The notes under the pieces were generated by a model. It did not search any database. It saw only the letters and a list, made by a program, of their open reading frames with translations, and was not told the origin of the DNA. Positions 1 through 7,981 of a stretch of 64,000 bases of DNA are shown piece after piece (the first letter of the stretch is position 1; each line of letters opens with the position of its first letter). Made by a program: the position numbers and the translations under genes. The stretch is from Streptomyces melanogenes (GTDB taxonomy: Bacteria > Actinomycetota > Actinomycetes > Streptomycetales > Streptomycetaceae), in contig NZ_BMTS01000003.1 in NCBI RefSeq assembly GCF_014649795.1, positions 496,001 through 560,000 on the forward strand. The letters run 5' to 3'.

Positions 1-113
1 CCCGGGTCCCCGGCCGACCAGGACCGTACGACCGAGGGGGTGTCCGAGGCGGTCAGGAGGGCGTCCAGGGAGCGGGTGAAGTCGCGCTGCTCGGCGGTCG
101 GCAGAAACCTCAT
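1..113 (-). CDS. Acyl-CoA dehydrogenase, N-terminal fragment (cut by window edge)
   Basis: An ATG at 111-113 on the minus strand overlaps the TGA of the next dehydrogenase gene (ATGA arrangement) and opens a frame that runs off the left end of the window. The 37 visible residues begin MRFLPTAEQRDFTRSLDALL, the usual helical N-terminus of an acyl-CoA dehydrogenase subunit. The translational coupling implies it is the partner of the gene at 110-1255. Steroid-degrading actinobacteria typically use such heteromeric FadE pairs (IpdE1-IpdE2, ChsE). Which pair this is cannot be decided from the fragment. Confidence 0.75.
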   Translation of the reverse strand, partial: MRFLPTAEQRDFTRSLDALLTASDTPSVVRSWSAGDP

Positions 114-1255
114 CGGCGGCCCTTCGGGAGGCCGAGCAGCCGCTCGGCGACGATGTCGCGCTGGATCTCGTTCGTACCGGCGTAGATGGGGCCGGCGAGC
201 GCGAAGATGTATCCCTCTCCCCAGCCGCCCGCCAGATCAGTCAACTCGGCCTCCGCGCCCAGTAGTTCCAGCGCCGTCTCGTGCAGCTCTATGTCGTACT
301 CCGACCAGAACAGCTTGTTCAGGCTCGACTCCGCGCCCATCTCCCCGCCCGCCGCGAAACGGGACGCGCCCGCGTACGTGAACAGCTGGTAGGCCCGCGC
401 CCCGATCACCGCGTCCGCCACCCGGTCGCGCGCCCCCCGGTCCTCGCCGCGCTCGCGCCACAGCCGTACGAGCCGGTCGGCGGCGGCCAGGAAGCGGCCG
501 GGGGAGCGCAGGGTCAGCCCGCGCTCGTCGCCGGTCGTCGACATCGCGATGCGCCAGCCCTGGCCCGGCTCCCCGATGACGTCCTCGTCGGGGACGAACA
601 CCTCGTCCAGGAACAGCTCCGCGAACGCCGGTCTGCCGTCGAGGCGGCCGATCGGGCGGACGGTCACCCCGGGAGCCCGCAGGTCGAACATCAGGTAGGT
701 CAGGCCCTGGTGGGGCCGGGGCGCCACCGGGTCCGTACGGAAGATGCCGAAGGCGCGGTCGGCGAACGCGGCCCGCGACGACCACGTCTTCTGCCCCGTG
801 AGCAGCCAGCCCCCGTCCGTGCGCACGGCCCGCGACCGCAGCGACGCCAGGTCCGACCCGGCCTCCGGCTCCGACCAGGCCTGCGCCCACACCACCGCCC
901 CGCGCGCCATCTCCGGCAGGATCCGGGCGCGCTGCTCCTCGCTGCCGTGGTCGAAGAGCGTCGGCGCGAGCAGGCTGATGCCGTTCTGGGAGACCCGGCC
1001 GGGCGCGCCCGCCGCCCAGTACTCCTCCTCGAAGGCCAGCCACCGGAAGATGTCGGCGCCCCGGCCCCCGAACCGCTCGGGCCAGGAGACGGCCGACCAC
1101 CGCCCGGCGTACAGCTCGGCCTCCCACTCCCGGTGCGCGGCGAAGCCCTCCGCCGTCTCCAGGGAGGGGAGCGGTGCATCCGGCACATGGGCCGCGAGCC
1201 ACTCGCGCGCCTCGGCGCGGAAGGCGTCCTCCTCGGCCGTGTGGTCCAAGTCCAT
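110..1255 (-). CDS. Acyl-CoA dehydrogenase (FadE family), steroid cluster
   Basis: 381 residues, full family length. It should be an FAD-dependent alpha,beta-dehydrogenase of an acyl-CoA. Visible hallmarks are the central substrate/FAD segment AQAWSEPEAGSDLASL and the C-terminal YAGTNEIQRDIVAERLLGL, where the GTNEIQ motif contacts FAD. It is the first gene of a leftward operon and overlaps the next, partly visible dehydrogenase by 4 bases, which suggests a heteromeric enzyme of the kind used on HIP-type steroid ring intermediates. Its promoter region is shared with the divergent SDR gene and contains a KstR2-type palindrome about 48 bases upstream of the start. The exact substrate and the correspondence to FadE30 or IpdE are inferred only. 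Confidence 0.88.
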   Translation of the reverse strand: MDLDHTAEEDAFRAEAREWLAAHVPDAPLPSLETAEGFAAHREWEAELYAGRWSAVSWPERFGGRGADIFRWLAFEEEYWAAGAPGRVSQNGISLLAPTLFDHGSEEQRARILPEMARGAVVWAQAWSEPEAGSDLASLRSRAVRTDGGWLLTGQKTWSSRAAFADRAFGIFRTDPVAPRPHQGLTYLMFDLRAPGVTVRPIGRLDGRPAFAELFLDEVFVPDEDVIGEPGQGWRIAMSTTGDERGLTLRSPGRFLAAADRLVRLWRERGEDRGARDRVADAVIGARAYQLFTYAGASRFAAGGEMGAESSLNKLFWSEYDIELHETALELLGAEAELTDLAGGWGEGYIFALAGPIYAGTNEIQRDIVAERLLGLPKGRR

Positions 1256-1302
1256 TGCGGGGCCCGCCCCTTCGCGACCGTTCCCTGACCCAGCCGTTCC
1301 CT

Positions 1303-1316
1303 AACAAGTGTTTGGT
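1303..1316. promoter_or_regulatory. KstR2-type operator
   Basis: AACAAGTGTTTGGT lies between the divergent acyl-CoA dehydrogenase and SDR genes. It matches the published mycobacterial KstR2 consensus AnCAAGnnCTTGnT at all but one specified position, and it matches the second site in this window (9609-9622, reverse complement) at 13 of 14 bases. It ends 16 bases before the GTG start of the SDR, so a bound repressor would block both promoters. Confidence 0.8.
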
Positions 1317-1332
1317 AGGTTAGCCTGCGGGC

Positions 1333-2121
1333 GTGACCGACAACAAGGTTCCGTACGTGCCCGGGCACGGCCTCCTCGACGGCCGCACCGCCGTCGTCAC
1401 GGCCGCCGCCGGGGCCGGGATCGGCGGCGCGACCGCCCGCAGGTTCCTGGAGGAGGGCGCGCGGGTGCTGGTCAGCGACGCGCACGTACGCAGGCTCAAG
1501 GAGACAGAGGAGGCGCTCGCGGCCGAGTTCGGCGCCGACGCCGTGGCCGCGCTGCCCTGCGACGTCACCGACGACGCCCAGGTGCGCGTGCTGTTCGCCG
1601 AGGCGGTACGGATCCACGGCCGCCTCGACGTCGTCGTCAACAACGCGGGCCTCGGCGGCACGGCCGAGCTCGCCGACATGAGCGACGAGCAGTGGGACCG
1701 GGTCCTCGACGTCACCCTCAACGGCACCTTCCGGTGCACCCGGGCCGCCCTGCGCGCCTACCGGGCCGCCGGTCTCGGCGGCGTGATCGTCAACAACGCG
1801 TCCGTCGTCGGCTGGCGCGCCCAGGCCGGGCAGGCCCACTACGCCGCCGCGAAGGCGGGCGTCATGGCGCTCACCCGCTGCGCGGCGATCGAGGCCGCCG
1901 TCCACGGCGTACGGGTCAACGCGGTCTCGCCGTCCCTGGCCCTGCACCCCCACCTCGCCAAGGTCACCTCGGCCGAGCTCCTCGACGAGCTCGCCGCCCG
2001 GGAGGCCTTCGGGCGGTACGCCGAGCCGTGGGAGGTCGCCAACGTGATCGTCTTCCTGGCCAGCGACTACTCCTCGTACATGACCGGCGAAGTCGTCGCC
2101 GTCAGCAGCCAGCATCCCTAG
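1333..2121 (+). CDS. SDR-family oxidoreductase, IpdF-like
   Basis: 262-residue short-chain dehydrogenase. An N-terminal Rossmann fold is seen as TAAAGAGIGGATARRF (glycine-rich NAD(P) loop), with NNAG in the middle and a YAAAKAGVMALTR active-site segment (YxxxK). The GTG start is chosen because it lies just after the KstR2-type palindrome. Position between a FadE and KstR2 matches the mycobacterial gene for IpdF (Rv3559c), which oxidises the 5-hydroxyl of 5-OH-HIP in steroid ring degradation. The assignment rests on gene order more than on sequence detail. It is followed 25 bases later by kstR2 and probably cotranscribed with it. Confidence 0.82.
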   Translation: MTDNKVPYVPGHGLLDGRTAVVTAAAGAGIGGATARRFLEEGARVLVSDAHVRRLKETEEALAAEFGADAVAALPCDVTDDAQVRVLFAEAVRIHGRLDVVVNNAGLGGTAELADMSDEQWDRVLDVTLNGTFRCTRAALRAYRAAGLGGVIVNNASVVGWRAQAGQAHYAAAKAGVMALTRCAAIEAAVHGVRVNAVSPSLALHPHLAKVTSAELLDELAAREAFGRYAEPWEVANVIVFLASDYSSYMTGEVVAVSSQHP

Positions 2122-2146
2122 CGCCGCCCAGGACCACAATGGACCC

Positions 2147-2758
2147 GTGCCGAAGAACAAGAAGCAGCAGGTGACCGCCGTGCCCGAGCGGCGCGGAGAA
2201 CTCCTCGCCACCGCGGCCGAGGTGTTCGCCGCCCAGGGCTACAACGCCACCACCGTCCGCAGGATCGCCGACGAGGCCGGGATGCTCGCGGGCAGCCTCT
2301 ACTACCACTTCGATTCCAAGGAATCGATGCTCGACGAGATCCTCTCCACCTTCCTGACCGAGCTGTGGGAGGGGTACGACGCCGTGCTCGCCGCCGGGCT
2401 CGGGCCGCGCGAGACCATCGAGGCCCTGGTCACCGAGTCCTTCCGGGAGATCGACCGGCACCGGGCCGCCGTCGCGATCTACCAGAAGGAGTCCCGGCAC
2501 CTCACCGAGCTGCCGCGCTTCGGCTACCTCGCCGACTCGCAGCGCAAGTTCGAACAGGCCTGGCTGGGGACCCTGGAGCGCGGGGTCGAGACCAAGGCGT
2601 TCCGCGCGGACCTGGACGTCCGGCTCACCTACCGGTTCGTCCGCGACACGGTGTGGGTGGCCGCGTCCTGGTACCGGCCCGGCGGACAGCACAGCCCGGA
2701 GGAGATCGCCCGCCAGTACCTGTCGATGGTGCTGGACGGAATCGCCGTACGCGAGTAG
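2147..2758 (+). CDS. kstR2: TetR-family regulator KstR2
   Basis: 203 residues. The N-terminal TetR helix-turn-helix (about residues 15-62) reads RRGELLATAAEVFAAQGYNA then GSLYYHFDSKESMLDEIL. The C-terminal part has IYQKESRHLTELPRFGYL and YRFVRDTVWVAASWYRPGG, segments I recognise as shared with mycobacterial KstR2. KstR2 represses the HIP (C/D-ring) steroid catabolism regulon and is released by HIP-CoA. Two copies of its operator lie in this window. It sits in the operon SDR-kstR2-fadA6 and so is probably autoregulated. The GTG start at 2147 gives a short extension before the HTH; a GTG at 2180 is an alternative. Confidence 0.9.
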   Translation: MPKNKKQQVTAVPERRGELLATAAEVFAAQGYNATTVRRIADEAGMLAGSLYYHFDSKESMLDEILSTFLTELWEGYDAVLAAGLGPRETIEALVTESFREIDRHRAAVAIYQKESRHLTELPRFGYLADSQRKFEQAWLGTLERGVETKAFRADLDVRLTYRFVRDTVWVAASWYRPGGQHSPEEIARQYLSMVLDGIAVRE

Positions 2759-2797
2759 TTCGCCGGTACGTCAAGGGAGTCGGGAAGGGAGTCGGGA

Positions 2798-3955
2798 ATG
2801 GCCGAGGCATTCATCGTCGAAGCGGTGCGCACCCCGGTGGGGCGGCGCGGGGGCGGGCTCGCGGGCGCGCATCCGGCGGACCTGGGGGCGCACGTCCTGA
2901 GCGCGCTCGTCGAGCGCTCCGGGATCGACCCGGCCGCCGTCGAGGACGTCGTCTTCGGCTGCCTCGACGCGGTCGGGCCGCAGGCCGGGGACATCGCGCG
3001 GACGGCGTGGCTGGCGGCCGGGCTGCCGCAGGAGGTGCCGGGCGTCACCGTCGACCGCCAGTGCGGCTCCTCCCAGCAGGCCGTGCACTTCGCGGCCCAG
3101 GCCGTGCTCTCCGGCACCCAGGACCTGGTGGTCGCGGGCGGCACCCAGAACATGTCGATGATCCCGATCGCCTTCGCCTCCCGGCAGGCCGCCGAGCCGC
3201 TCGGCCTGACCGAGGGCCCGTTCGCCGGCTCGGCGGGCTGGCGGGCGCGATACGGGGACCAGCCCGTCAACCAGTTCCACGGCGCCGAGCTCATCGCGCG
3301 CAAGTGGGGGATCAGCCGCGAGGACCAGGAGGAGTTCGCGCTCCGCTCCCACCGGCGCGCGGTCCGGGCGCTCGACGAGGGCCGTTTCGTACGCGAGAGC
3401 GTGCCGTACGGAGAGGTGCGCGCCGACGAGGGGCCGCGCCGCGACACCACGGCGGAGAAGATGGCCGCCCTGAAGCCGGTCGTCGAGGGCGGCACGATCA
3501 CCGCCGCCTGCTCCTCCCAGGTCTCGGACGGCGCCGCCGCGATGCTCCTGGCGAGCGAGCGGGCCGTACGGGAGCACGGGCTCACCCCGCGCGCCCGGAT
3601 CCACCACCTCTCGGTACGTGGCGAGGACCCCATCCGGATGCTCTCGGCGCCGATCCCGGCGACCGCGTACGCACTGGAGAAGACGGGCCTGACGATCGAC
3701 GCGATCGACCTGGTCGAGATCAACGAGGCCTTCGCGCCGGTGGTGCTCGCCTGGCTCAAGGAGACCGGCGCGGACCCGGAGCGGGTCAACGTCAACGGCG
3801 GGGCCATCGCCCTCGGTCACCCTTTGGGGGCCACGGGCGTACGGCTGATGACGACGCTGCTGCACGAGCTGGAGCGCACGGGCGGGCGCTACGGCCTCCA
3901 GACGATGTGCGAGGGCGGCGGCCAGGCGAACGTGACGGTGATCGAACGGCTGTGA
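2798..3955 (+). CDS. fadA6: Thiolase FadA6 (steroid ring catabolism)
   Basis: 385-residue type I thiolase. The acylated cysteine is Cys89 in VDRQCGSSQQAVH. The other active-site motifs are present: NEAFAPV, GGAIALGHPLGATG (His) and the C-terminal CEGGGQANV (second Cys). FadA6 of the KstR2 regulon cleaves the last beta-keto intermediate of HIP breakdown to acetyl-CoA and a shorter acyl-CoA. The gene begins 39 bases after kstR2 in the same direction. It is the last steroid gene before an unrelated cold-shock gene and a strong hairpin. A generic acetyl-CoA acetyltransferase is the alternative name; context favours FadA6. Confidence 0.88.
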   Translation: MAEAFIVEAVRTPVGRRGGGLAGAHPADLGAHVLSALVERSGIDPAAVEDVVFGCLDAVGPQAGDIARTAWLAAGLPQEVPGVTVDRQCGSSQQAVHFAAQAVLSGTQDLVVAGGTQNMSMIPIAFASRQAAEPLGLTEGPFAGSAGWRARYGDQPVNQFHGAELIARKWGISREDQEEFALRSHRRAVRALDEGRFVRESVPYGEVRADEGPRRDTTAEKMAALKPVVEGGTITAACSSQVSDGAAAMLLASERAVREHGLTPRARIHHLSVRGEDPIRMLSAPIPATAYALEKTGLTIDAIDLVEINEAFAPVVLAWLKETGADPERVNVNGGAIALGHPLGATGVRLMTTLLHELERTGGRYGLQTMCEGGGQANVTVIERL

Positions 3956-4068
3956 CCAGGGCGGGAGCGGCACGCGGGAGTGGTGCGGCCCACACGGCCG
4001 CACCTGCGCCCGGCGGGGCGACGTGGTACAGTTTCCGCGTTGCAGTTTTGGTACCCATAGACTTTATG

Positions 4069-4098
4069 TGCGCCTGACGGGAATGTTCCTCAGGCGCA
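4069..4098 (+). terminator. Hairpin between fadA6 and cold-shock gene
   Basis: A perfect 9-bp inverted repeat (TGCGCCTGA / TCAGGCGCA) with a 12-base loop is followed by TTATTGTTTTT, an unusually T-rich run for this genome. It looks like an intrinsic terminator for the fadA6 operon. It also lies 55 bases before the csp start, so it could instead belong to a structured cold-shock leader if the csp promoter is upstream. Confidence 0.6.
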
Positions 4099-4153
4099 TT
4101 ATTGTTTTTCCGGCTTTCTCCGGATGGGGCCCCTACCTATTCAGGAGAATGAC

Positions 4154-4357
4154 ATGGCTACTGGCACCGTGAAGTGGTTCAACTCGGAAAAGGGCTTCGG
4201 CTTCATCGAGCAGGACGGCGGCGGCCCGGACGTCTTCGCCCACTACTCGAACATCGCCTCCTCCGGCTTCCGTGAGCTCCTCGAGGGCCAGAAGGTCTCC
4301 TTCGAGGTCACCCAGGGCCAGAAGGGCCTGCAGGCGGAGAACATCCTCCCCGCCTGA
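4154..4357 (+). CDS. Cold-shock protein (CspA family)
   Basis: 67 residues, a single cold-shock domain that binds single-stranded RNA and DNA. RNP1 is visible as [11 protein letters not shown] and RNP2 as DVFAHYSNI, after the standard start [14 protein letters not shown]. The ATG at 4154 is chosen over the upstream ATG at 4124 because of the AGGAG at 4143-4147 and the family N-terminus. It precedes a DEAD-box RNA helicase gene in the same orientation, a frequent pairing in which both proteins remodel RNA at low temperature. Confidence 0.95.
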   Translation: MATGTVKWFNSEKGFGFIEQDGGGPDVFAHYSNIASSGFRELLEGQKVSFEVTQGQKGLQAENILPA

Positions 4358-4451
4358 TCACGGCGAATTCCGAGCCGGGGCCCGCACCGCGCAGGTGCGG
4401 GTCCCGGCTTGCGTGCTGTCCGTCCCCCGGGCCCAGGAAGGCAATTTCCGT

Positions 4452-5996
4452 ATGACGCGTATGACCCCCCGCAAGCGCTCCACCTCCAGCTCCGCCAAGC
4501 CCGCCGCGAAGTCCGCGCGCGGCCGGACCGTGCAGCCGCAGGGTGAGTTCACGCTGCCGGAAACCGTTACGCCCGCGCTCCCCTCGGTCGCGGCTTTCGC
4601 CGACCTCGACATGCCCGCGGCGCTCCTCAAGACGCTGGCCGCGCAGGGCGTGACCGAGCCGTTCCCGATCCAGGCCGCGACCCTGCCGAACTCCCTCGCG
4701 GGCCGCGACATCCTCGGCCGCGGCCGCACCGGCTCGGGCAAGACCCTCGCCTTCGGCCTCGCGCTCCTGGCCCGTACGGCCGGCCACCGCTCCGAGCCGA
4801 AGGCGCCGCTCGCCCTCGTGCTCGTGCCGACGCGTGAGCTGGCCCAGCAGGTCACGGACGCCCTGACGCCGTACGCCACGGCCGTCAACCTGCGCCTGAC
4901 CACGGTCGTCGGCGGCCTCTCGCTCACCAAGCAGGCGAACGCGCTGCGGCGCGGCGCCGAGGTGCTCGTGGCGACGCCCGGCCGCCTCAAGGACCTCATA
5001 GAGCGCGGCGACTGCGACCTCGGCCAGGTGCGGATCACGGTCCTCGACGAGGCCGACCAGATGGCCGACATGGGGTTCATGCCGCAGGTCACCGCGCTGC
5101 TCAAGCAGGTCGAGCCGGGCGGTCAGCGGATGCTGTTCTCGGCGACCCTGGACAAGAACATCGACCGCCTGGTGCGGATGTTCCTGACGGACCCGGTCGT
5201 GCACTCGGTGGACCCGTCGGCGGGCGCGGTCACGACGATGGAGCACCACGTCCTCTACATCCAGGACGAGACCGACAAGAAGGCCGTCACCGCGCGGATC
5301 GCCGCGCGCGACGGCCGGGTGATCATGTTCCTGGACACCAAGCGTTCGGTGGACCGGCTGGTCAAGCGGCTGCTCGCGAGCGGTGTACGGGCGGCGGGCC
5401 TGCACGGCGGCCGCTCCCAGCCGCAGCGCAACCGCACCCTGGAGCAGTTCAAGAACGGCCAGGTCACCGCACTCGTCGCGACGAACGTGGCGGCGCGCGG
5501 CATCCACGTCGACGACCTCGACCTGGTCGTCAACGTCGACCCGCCGACGGACCACAAGGACTACCTCCACCGAGGCGGCCGCACCGCCCGCGCGGGCGAG
5601 TCGGGCAGCGTCGTGACGCTGGTCCTGCCCGAGCAGAAGCGCGAGATGAGCCGTCTGATGACGTTCGCGGGGATCCGTCCCCGGACGGCGGCGGTGAAGT
5701 CCAGCGACGAGGAGCTGGTGCGGGTTACGGGGGCGCGCGAGCCCTCCGGTGTGCCGGTCGTCATCGAGGTTCCGGCGCCGACGCCGCCGTCGGGTGCGCG
5801 CACCCGGAGCCGGGGCGCCCGCTCGGGCGCGGCCCGGTCCGGCCGCACGGGCCAGGGTTCCGCGCAGGGTGGCCGGTCGGGCCAGCCGCAGGGTGGTGCC
5901 CGGGGTGCCGGCCAGCCGCAGGGTGCCCGTGCCCAGGGCGGTGGCGCGCGCCGTGGCCGCCCGCAGTCGGGCGGCCGCCGCAGCACCCCGGCGTAG
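4452..5996 (+). CDS. DEAD-box ATP-dependent RNA helicase
   Basis: 514 residues. Motifs appear in order: Q-motif FPIQAATLP (about 71), motif I GRTGSGKT (91-98), PTREL, TPGRL, DEAD at 199-202, SAT, then in the second RecA domain VATNVAARGIHVDDL and HRGGRTARAG. The C-terminal 90 or so residues are a basic, low-complexity G/Q/R-rich tail, as in cold-adapted RNA helicases. The ATG at 4452 is preceded by AGGAAG. It lies 94 bases after the cold-shock gene and probably acts with it in RNA unwinding or degradation. Confidence 0.93.
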   Translation: MTRMTPRKRSTSSSAKPAAKSARGRTVQPQGEFTLPETVTPALPSVAAFADLDMPAALLKTLAAQGVTEPFPIQAATLPNSLAGRDILGRGRTGSGKTLAFGLALLARTAGHRSEPKAPLALVLVPTRELAQQVTDALTPYATAVNLRLTTVVGGLSLTKQANALRRGAEVLVATPGRLKDLIERGDCDLGQVRITVLDEADQMADMGFMPQVTALLKQVEPGGQRMLFSATLDKNIDRLVRMFLTDPVVHSVDPSAGAVTTMEHHVLYIQDETDKKAVTARIAARDGRVIMFLDTKRSVDRLVKRLLASGVRAAGLHGGRSQPQRNRTLEQFKNGQVTALVATNVAARGIHVDDLDLVVNVDPPTDHKDYLHRGGRTARAGESGSVVTLVLPEQKREMSRLMTFAGIRPRTAAVKSSDEELVRVTGAREPSGVPVVIEVPAPTPPSGARTRSRGARSGAARSGRTGQGSAQGGRSGQPQGGARGAGQPQGARAQGGGARRGRPQSGGRRSTPA

Positions 5997-6039
5997 CCGG
6001 GATTCTTCCCCACCCCGCCCCTTCCCGAAAGCCCTCTGG

Positions 6040-6205
6040 CGGGCGGCCTGGTTCTTCGGCTGCGGGCCGTCCCCAATTGTTCGCGCAGTTCCCCGCGCCC
6101 CTAAATACCTAGGGGCGCGGGGAACTGCGCGACCAGCCACAGACGGTCCGCAGACGAGCACGGTCCCCCGGAGGGTTTAGGGAAGGGGTGGGGTGGGGGC
6201 TAAAT
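6040..6205. repeat. Modular palindromic repeat, copy R1
   Basis: The core is a perfect 23-bp stem, 6081-6103 against 6110-6132, with a 6-base loop. It contains the sequence GGGGCGCGGGGAACTGCG, which is shared with copies at 18.0, 21.9 and 49.2-49.4 kb. To its right is a second module, CGGAGGGTTTAGGGAAGGGG, which runs into the 3' end of the ipdC frame. It lies between convergent genes and could act as a bidirectional terminator. Confidence 0.85.
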
Positions 6206-7244
6206 CCCCGAGGCGCGACGCCGTCGCCTCCGCCTCCGCCATCACCCTCCCCACCAGCTCCCCCACACTCGGCAGATCCGAGATCACCCCCGCCACCTGC
6301 CCGGACGCCATCACCCCCGCGTCCACCCGCCCCTCCACCATCGACGCCCGCAGCAGCATCGGCGTATTGGCCGCCAGCAGGACCTGGCTCCAGCTCAGGT
6401 CCTTGCCGTGGCGCAGCGCGCGGCCGTCCGCGACGAGGCGGGCCCAGGACGTTCCCGACAGCGCGCGGAACGCCGCGGCGTGGCGCACCGCCGAGGCCAG
6501 GGAACGTATCCGACCGGACTGCTCCAGCGACGCCACCAACTCCGTACGCAGCATGCGGTGCGGCAGCCCGTCCACCGCCCGCGTCACCGTCACATCCGAC
6601 ACCCCCGCCGCCAGATACCGCGCCTTCACCGCGTCCGGCACCGGCGAGTCCGACGTGAGCAGGAACCGCGTGCCCATCGCGACCCCCGCCGCCCCGTACG
6701 CCAGCGCCGCCACCAGACCGCGCCCGTCGTGGAAGCCCCCGGCCGCCACCACCGGGATGTCCACCGCGTCCACGACCTGCGGCAGCAGGACCGTCGTCGC
6801 CACCTCGCCGGTGTGTCCGCCGCCCTCCCCGCCCTGCACGATCACCGCGTCCGCGCCCCACGCCGCCACCTTCTCGGCGTGCCGCCGCGCCCCGACGGAC
6901 GGCACGACCACCACGCCCGCGTCCTTGAGCGTGGCGATCAGCTCCCGCGAGGGGGCGAGCGCGAAGGACGCCACCCGTACCCCCTCCGCCACGATGATCC
7001 GCACCCGCTCCCGCGCGTCCCCCGCGTCCGCCCGCAGATTCACCCCGAACGGCGCGTCCGTACGCGACTTGACCTCCCGTACCGCCGCGCGCAGCTCGTC
7101 GAGGGTCATCGTCGCCGAGGCGAGGATGCCAAGCGCACCGGCCTCGGCGGTGGCCGTCACCAGCCGGGGCCCGGCAACCCACCCCATCCCCGTCTGCACG
7201 ATCGGGTGCCGCACCCCCACCAGCCGGGTCAGTGCCGTCTCCAT
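6177..7244 (-). CDS. ipdC: IpdC-like FMN oxidoreductase (nitronate monooxygenase family)
   Basis: 355 residues with a TIM-barrel, FMN-binding fold. It starts METALTRLVGVRHPIVQTGM, and QGGEGGGHTGEV and PVVAAGGFHDGRG are typical flavin/phosphate loops of the nitronate monooxygenase/FabK family. In steroid degraders IpdC is a flavin-dependent enzyme that oxidises a hydroxylated indanone-carboxyl-CoA before ring C opening. The ATG overlaps the ipdB stop by one base, so it is the last gene of echA20-ipdA-ipdB-ipdC. The final residues (PTPPLP and the TAA) are encoded inside the intergenic repeat module, so the C-terminus may have been reset by repeat insertion. Confidence 0.85.
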   Translation of the reverse strand: METALTRLVGVRHPIVQTGMGWVAGPRLVTATAEAGALGILASATMTLDELRAAVREVKSRTDAPFGVNLRADAGDARERVRIIVAEGVRVASFALAPSRELIATLKDAGVVVVPSVGARRHAEKVAAWGADAVIVQGGEGGGHTGEVATTVLLPQVVDAVDIPVVAAGGFHDGRGLVAALAYGAAGVAMGTRFLLTSDSPVPDAVKARYLAAGVSDVTVTRAVDGLPHRMLRTELVASLEQSGRIRSLASAVRHAAAFRALSGTSWARLVADGRALRHGKDLSWSQVLLAANTPMLLRASMVEGRVDAGVMASGQVAGVISDLPSVGELVGRVMAEAEATASRLGDLAPTPPLP

Positions 7245-7981
7245 CAGCCGCGGACCTCCCCGTCGCGCCGACCCTCCGGGTCCAGCACCTCCCGGATCAG
7301 GTGGAGTTCCTCGGGCGTGGGGTCGCGGGTGTACGGGACGTCGTCCGGCAGCGCCAGCTCGAAGCCCGTCGCCGCCCGCACCTGCTCGACCGTCACCCCG
7401 GGGTGCAGCGACGCCAGCCGCATCCGGTGGTCCGGGGTGGCGAAGTCGAGGACGGCGAGGTCGCTGACGACCCGGGGGAGGCGGTGGTAGCGCGCCCCGG
7501 CGGCGGCCGCCCGGTCGTAGCCGACGCCGCACACCATGTCGACCTCGGGCACGAACACCCGGGGGGAGTGGCGCGGGACCCAGTAACTCACCGGGTTGTT
7601 GAGCGTGTTGACCGGGGCGCCGCGCACCCCGAGCAACTGGCGCGCGGGCGCCGCCCAGTCGCCGATGCAGGAGATGTTCTGGTTGCCGAACCGGTCGAGC
7701 TGGCTCGCGCCCATCATCACGTGCCGCCGGCCCCCGGTGACCATGGTCAGATGGCGCCGGTACGGCAACCAGCCCTCCGCCGCCCCGTCCGCCCCCACCA
7801 GCGTCGCCTCGCCGTCGGTGAGCAGCAGGTCCGGGGCGAAGGTGCGCCGGGCGAGGCGCGCGCCGAGGGACGGGATCAGGCCCATCGGGCTGGCCAGCAC
7901 CTCCCCGTCGCCGCGCCACGCCTCCGCGCAGGCGATCACGCAGTACTCGGCGCGGCTGACCACCAGGGCCTGCGATGTCAC
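7244..7981 (-). CDS. ipdB: IpdB, beta subunit of COCHEA-CoA hydrolase (CoA-transferase family)
   Basis: 245 residues of the family I CoA-transferase beta-subunit fold. Recognisable segments include MMGASQLDRFGNQNIS and the C-terminal LASLHPGVTVEQVRAATGFE. In the steroid pathway IpdA-IpdB is not a transferase but hydrolyses a cyclic beta-diketone CoA ester, opening ring C. It overlaps ipdA by 4 bases (ATGA) and ipdC by 1 base, so the three are translationally coupled. The assignment to IpdB rather than a generic ketoacid CoA-transferase rests on the neighbouring echA20, ipdC and KstR2 operator. Confidence 0.87.
   Translation of the reverse strand: MTSQALVVSRAEYCVIACAEAWRGDGEVLASPMGLIPSLGARLARRTFAPDLLLTDGEATLVGADGAAEGWLPYRRHLTMVTGGRRHVMMGASQLDRFGNQNISCIGDWAAPARQLLGVRGAPVNTLNNPVSYWVPRHSPRVFVPEVDMVCGVGYDRAAAAGARYHRLPRVVSDLAVLDFATPDHRMRLASLHPGVTVEQVRAATGFELALPDDVPYTRDPTPEELHLIREVLDPEGRRDGEVRG

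Noticed and set aside
4308..6161. Long leftward open frame opposite the DEAD-box gene (and similar long antisense frames opposite polA, pepN, livG/livM and rpsA)
   Set aside because: These are shadows of strongly GC3-biased genes; their proteins are low-complexity Arg/Gly/Ala-rich and match no family.
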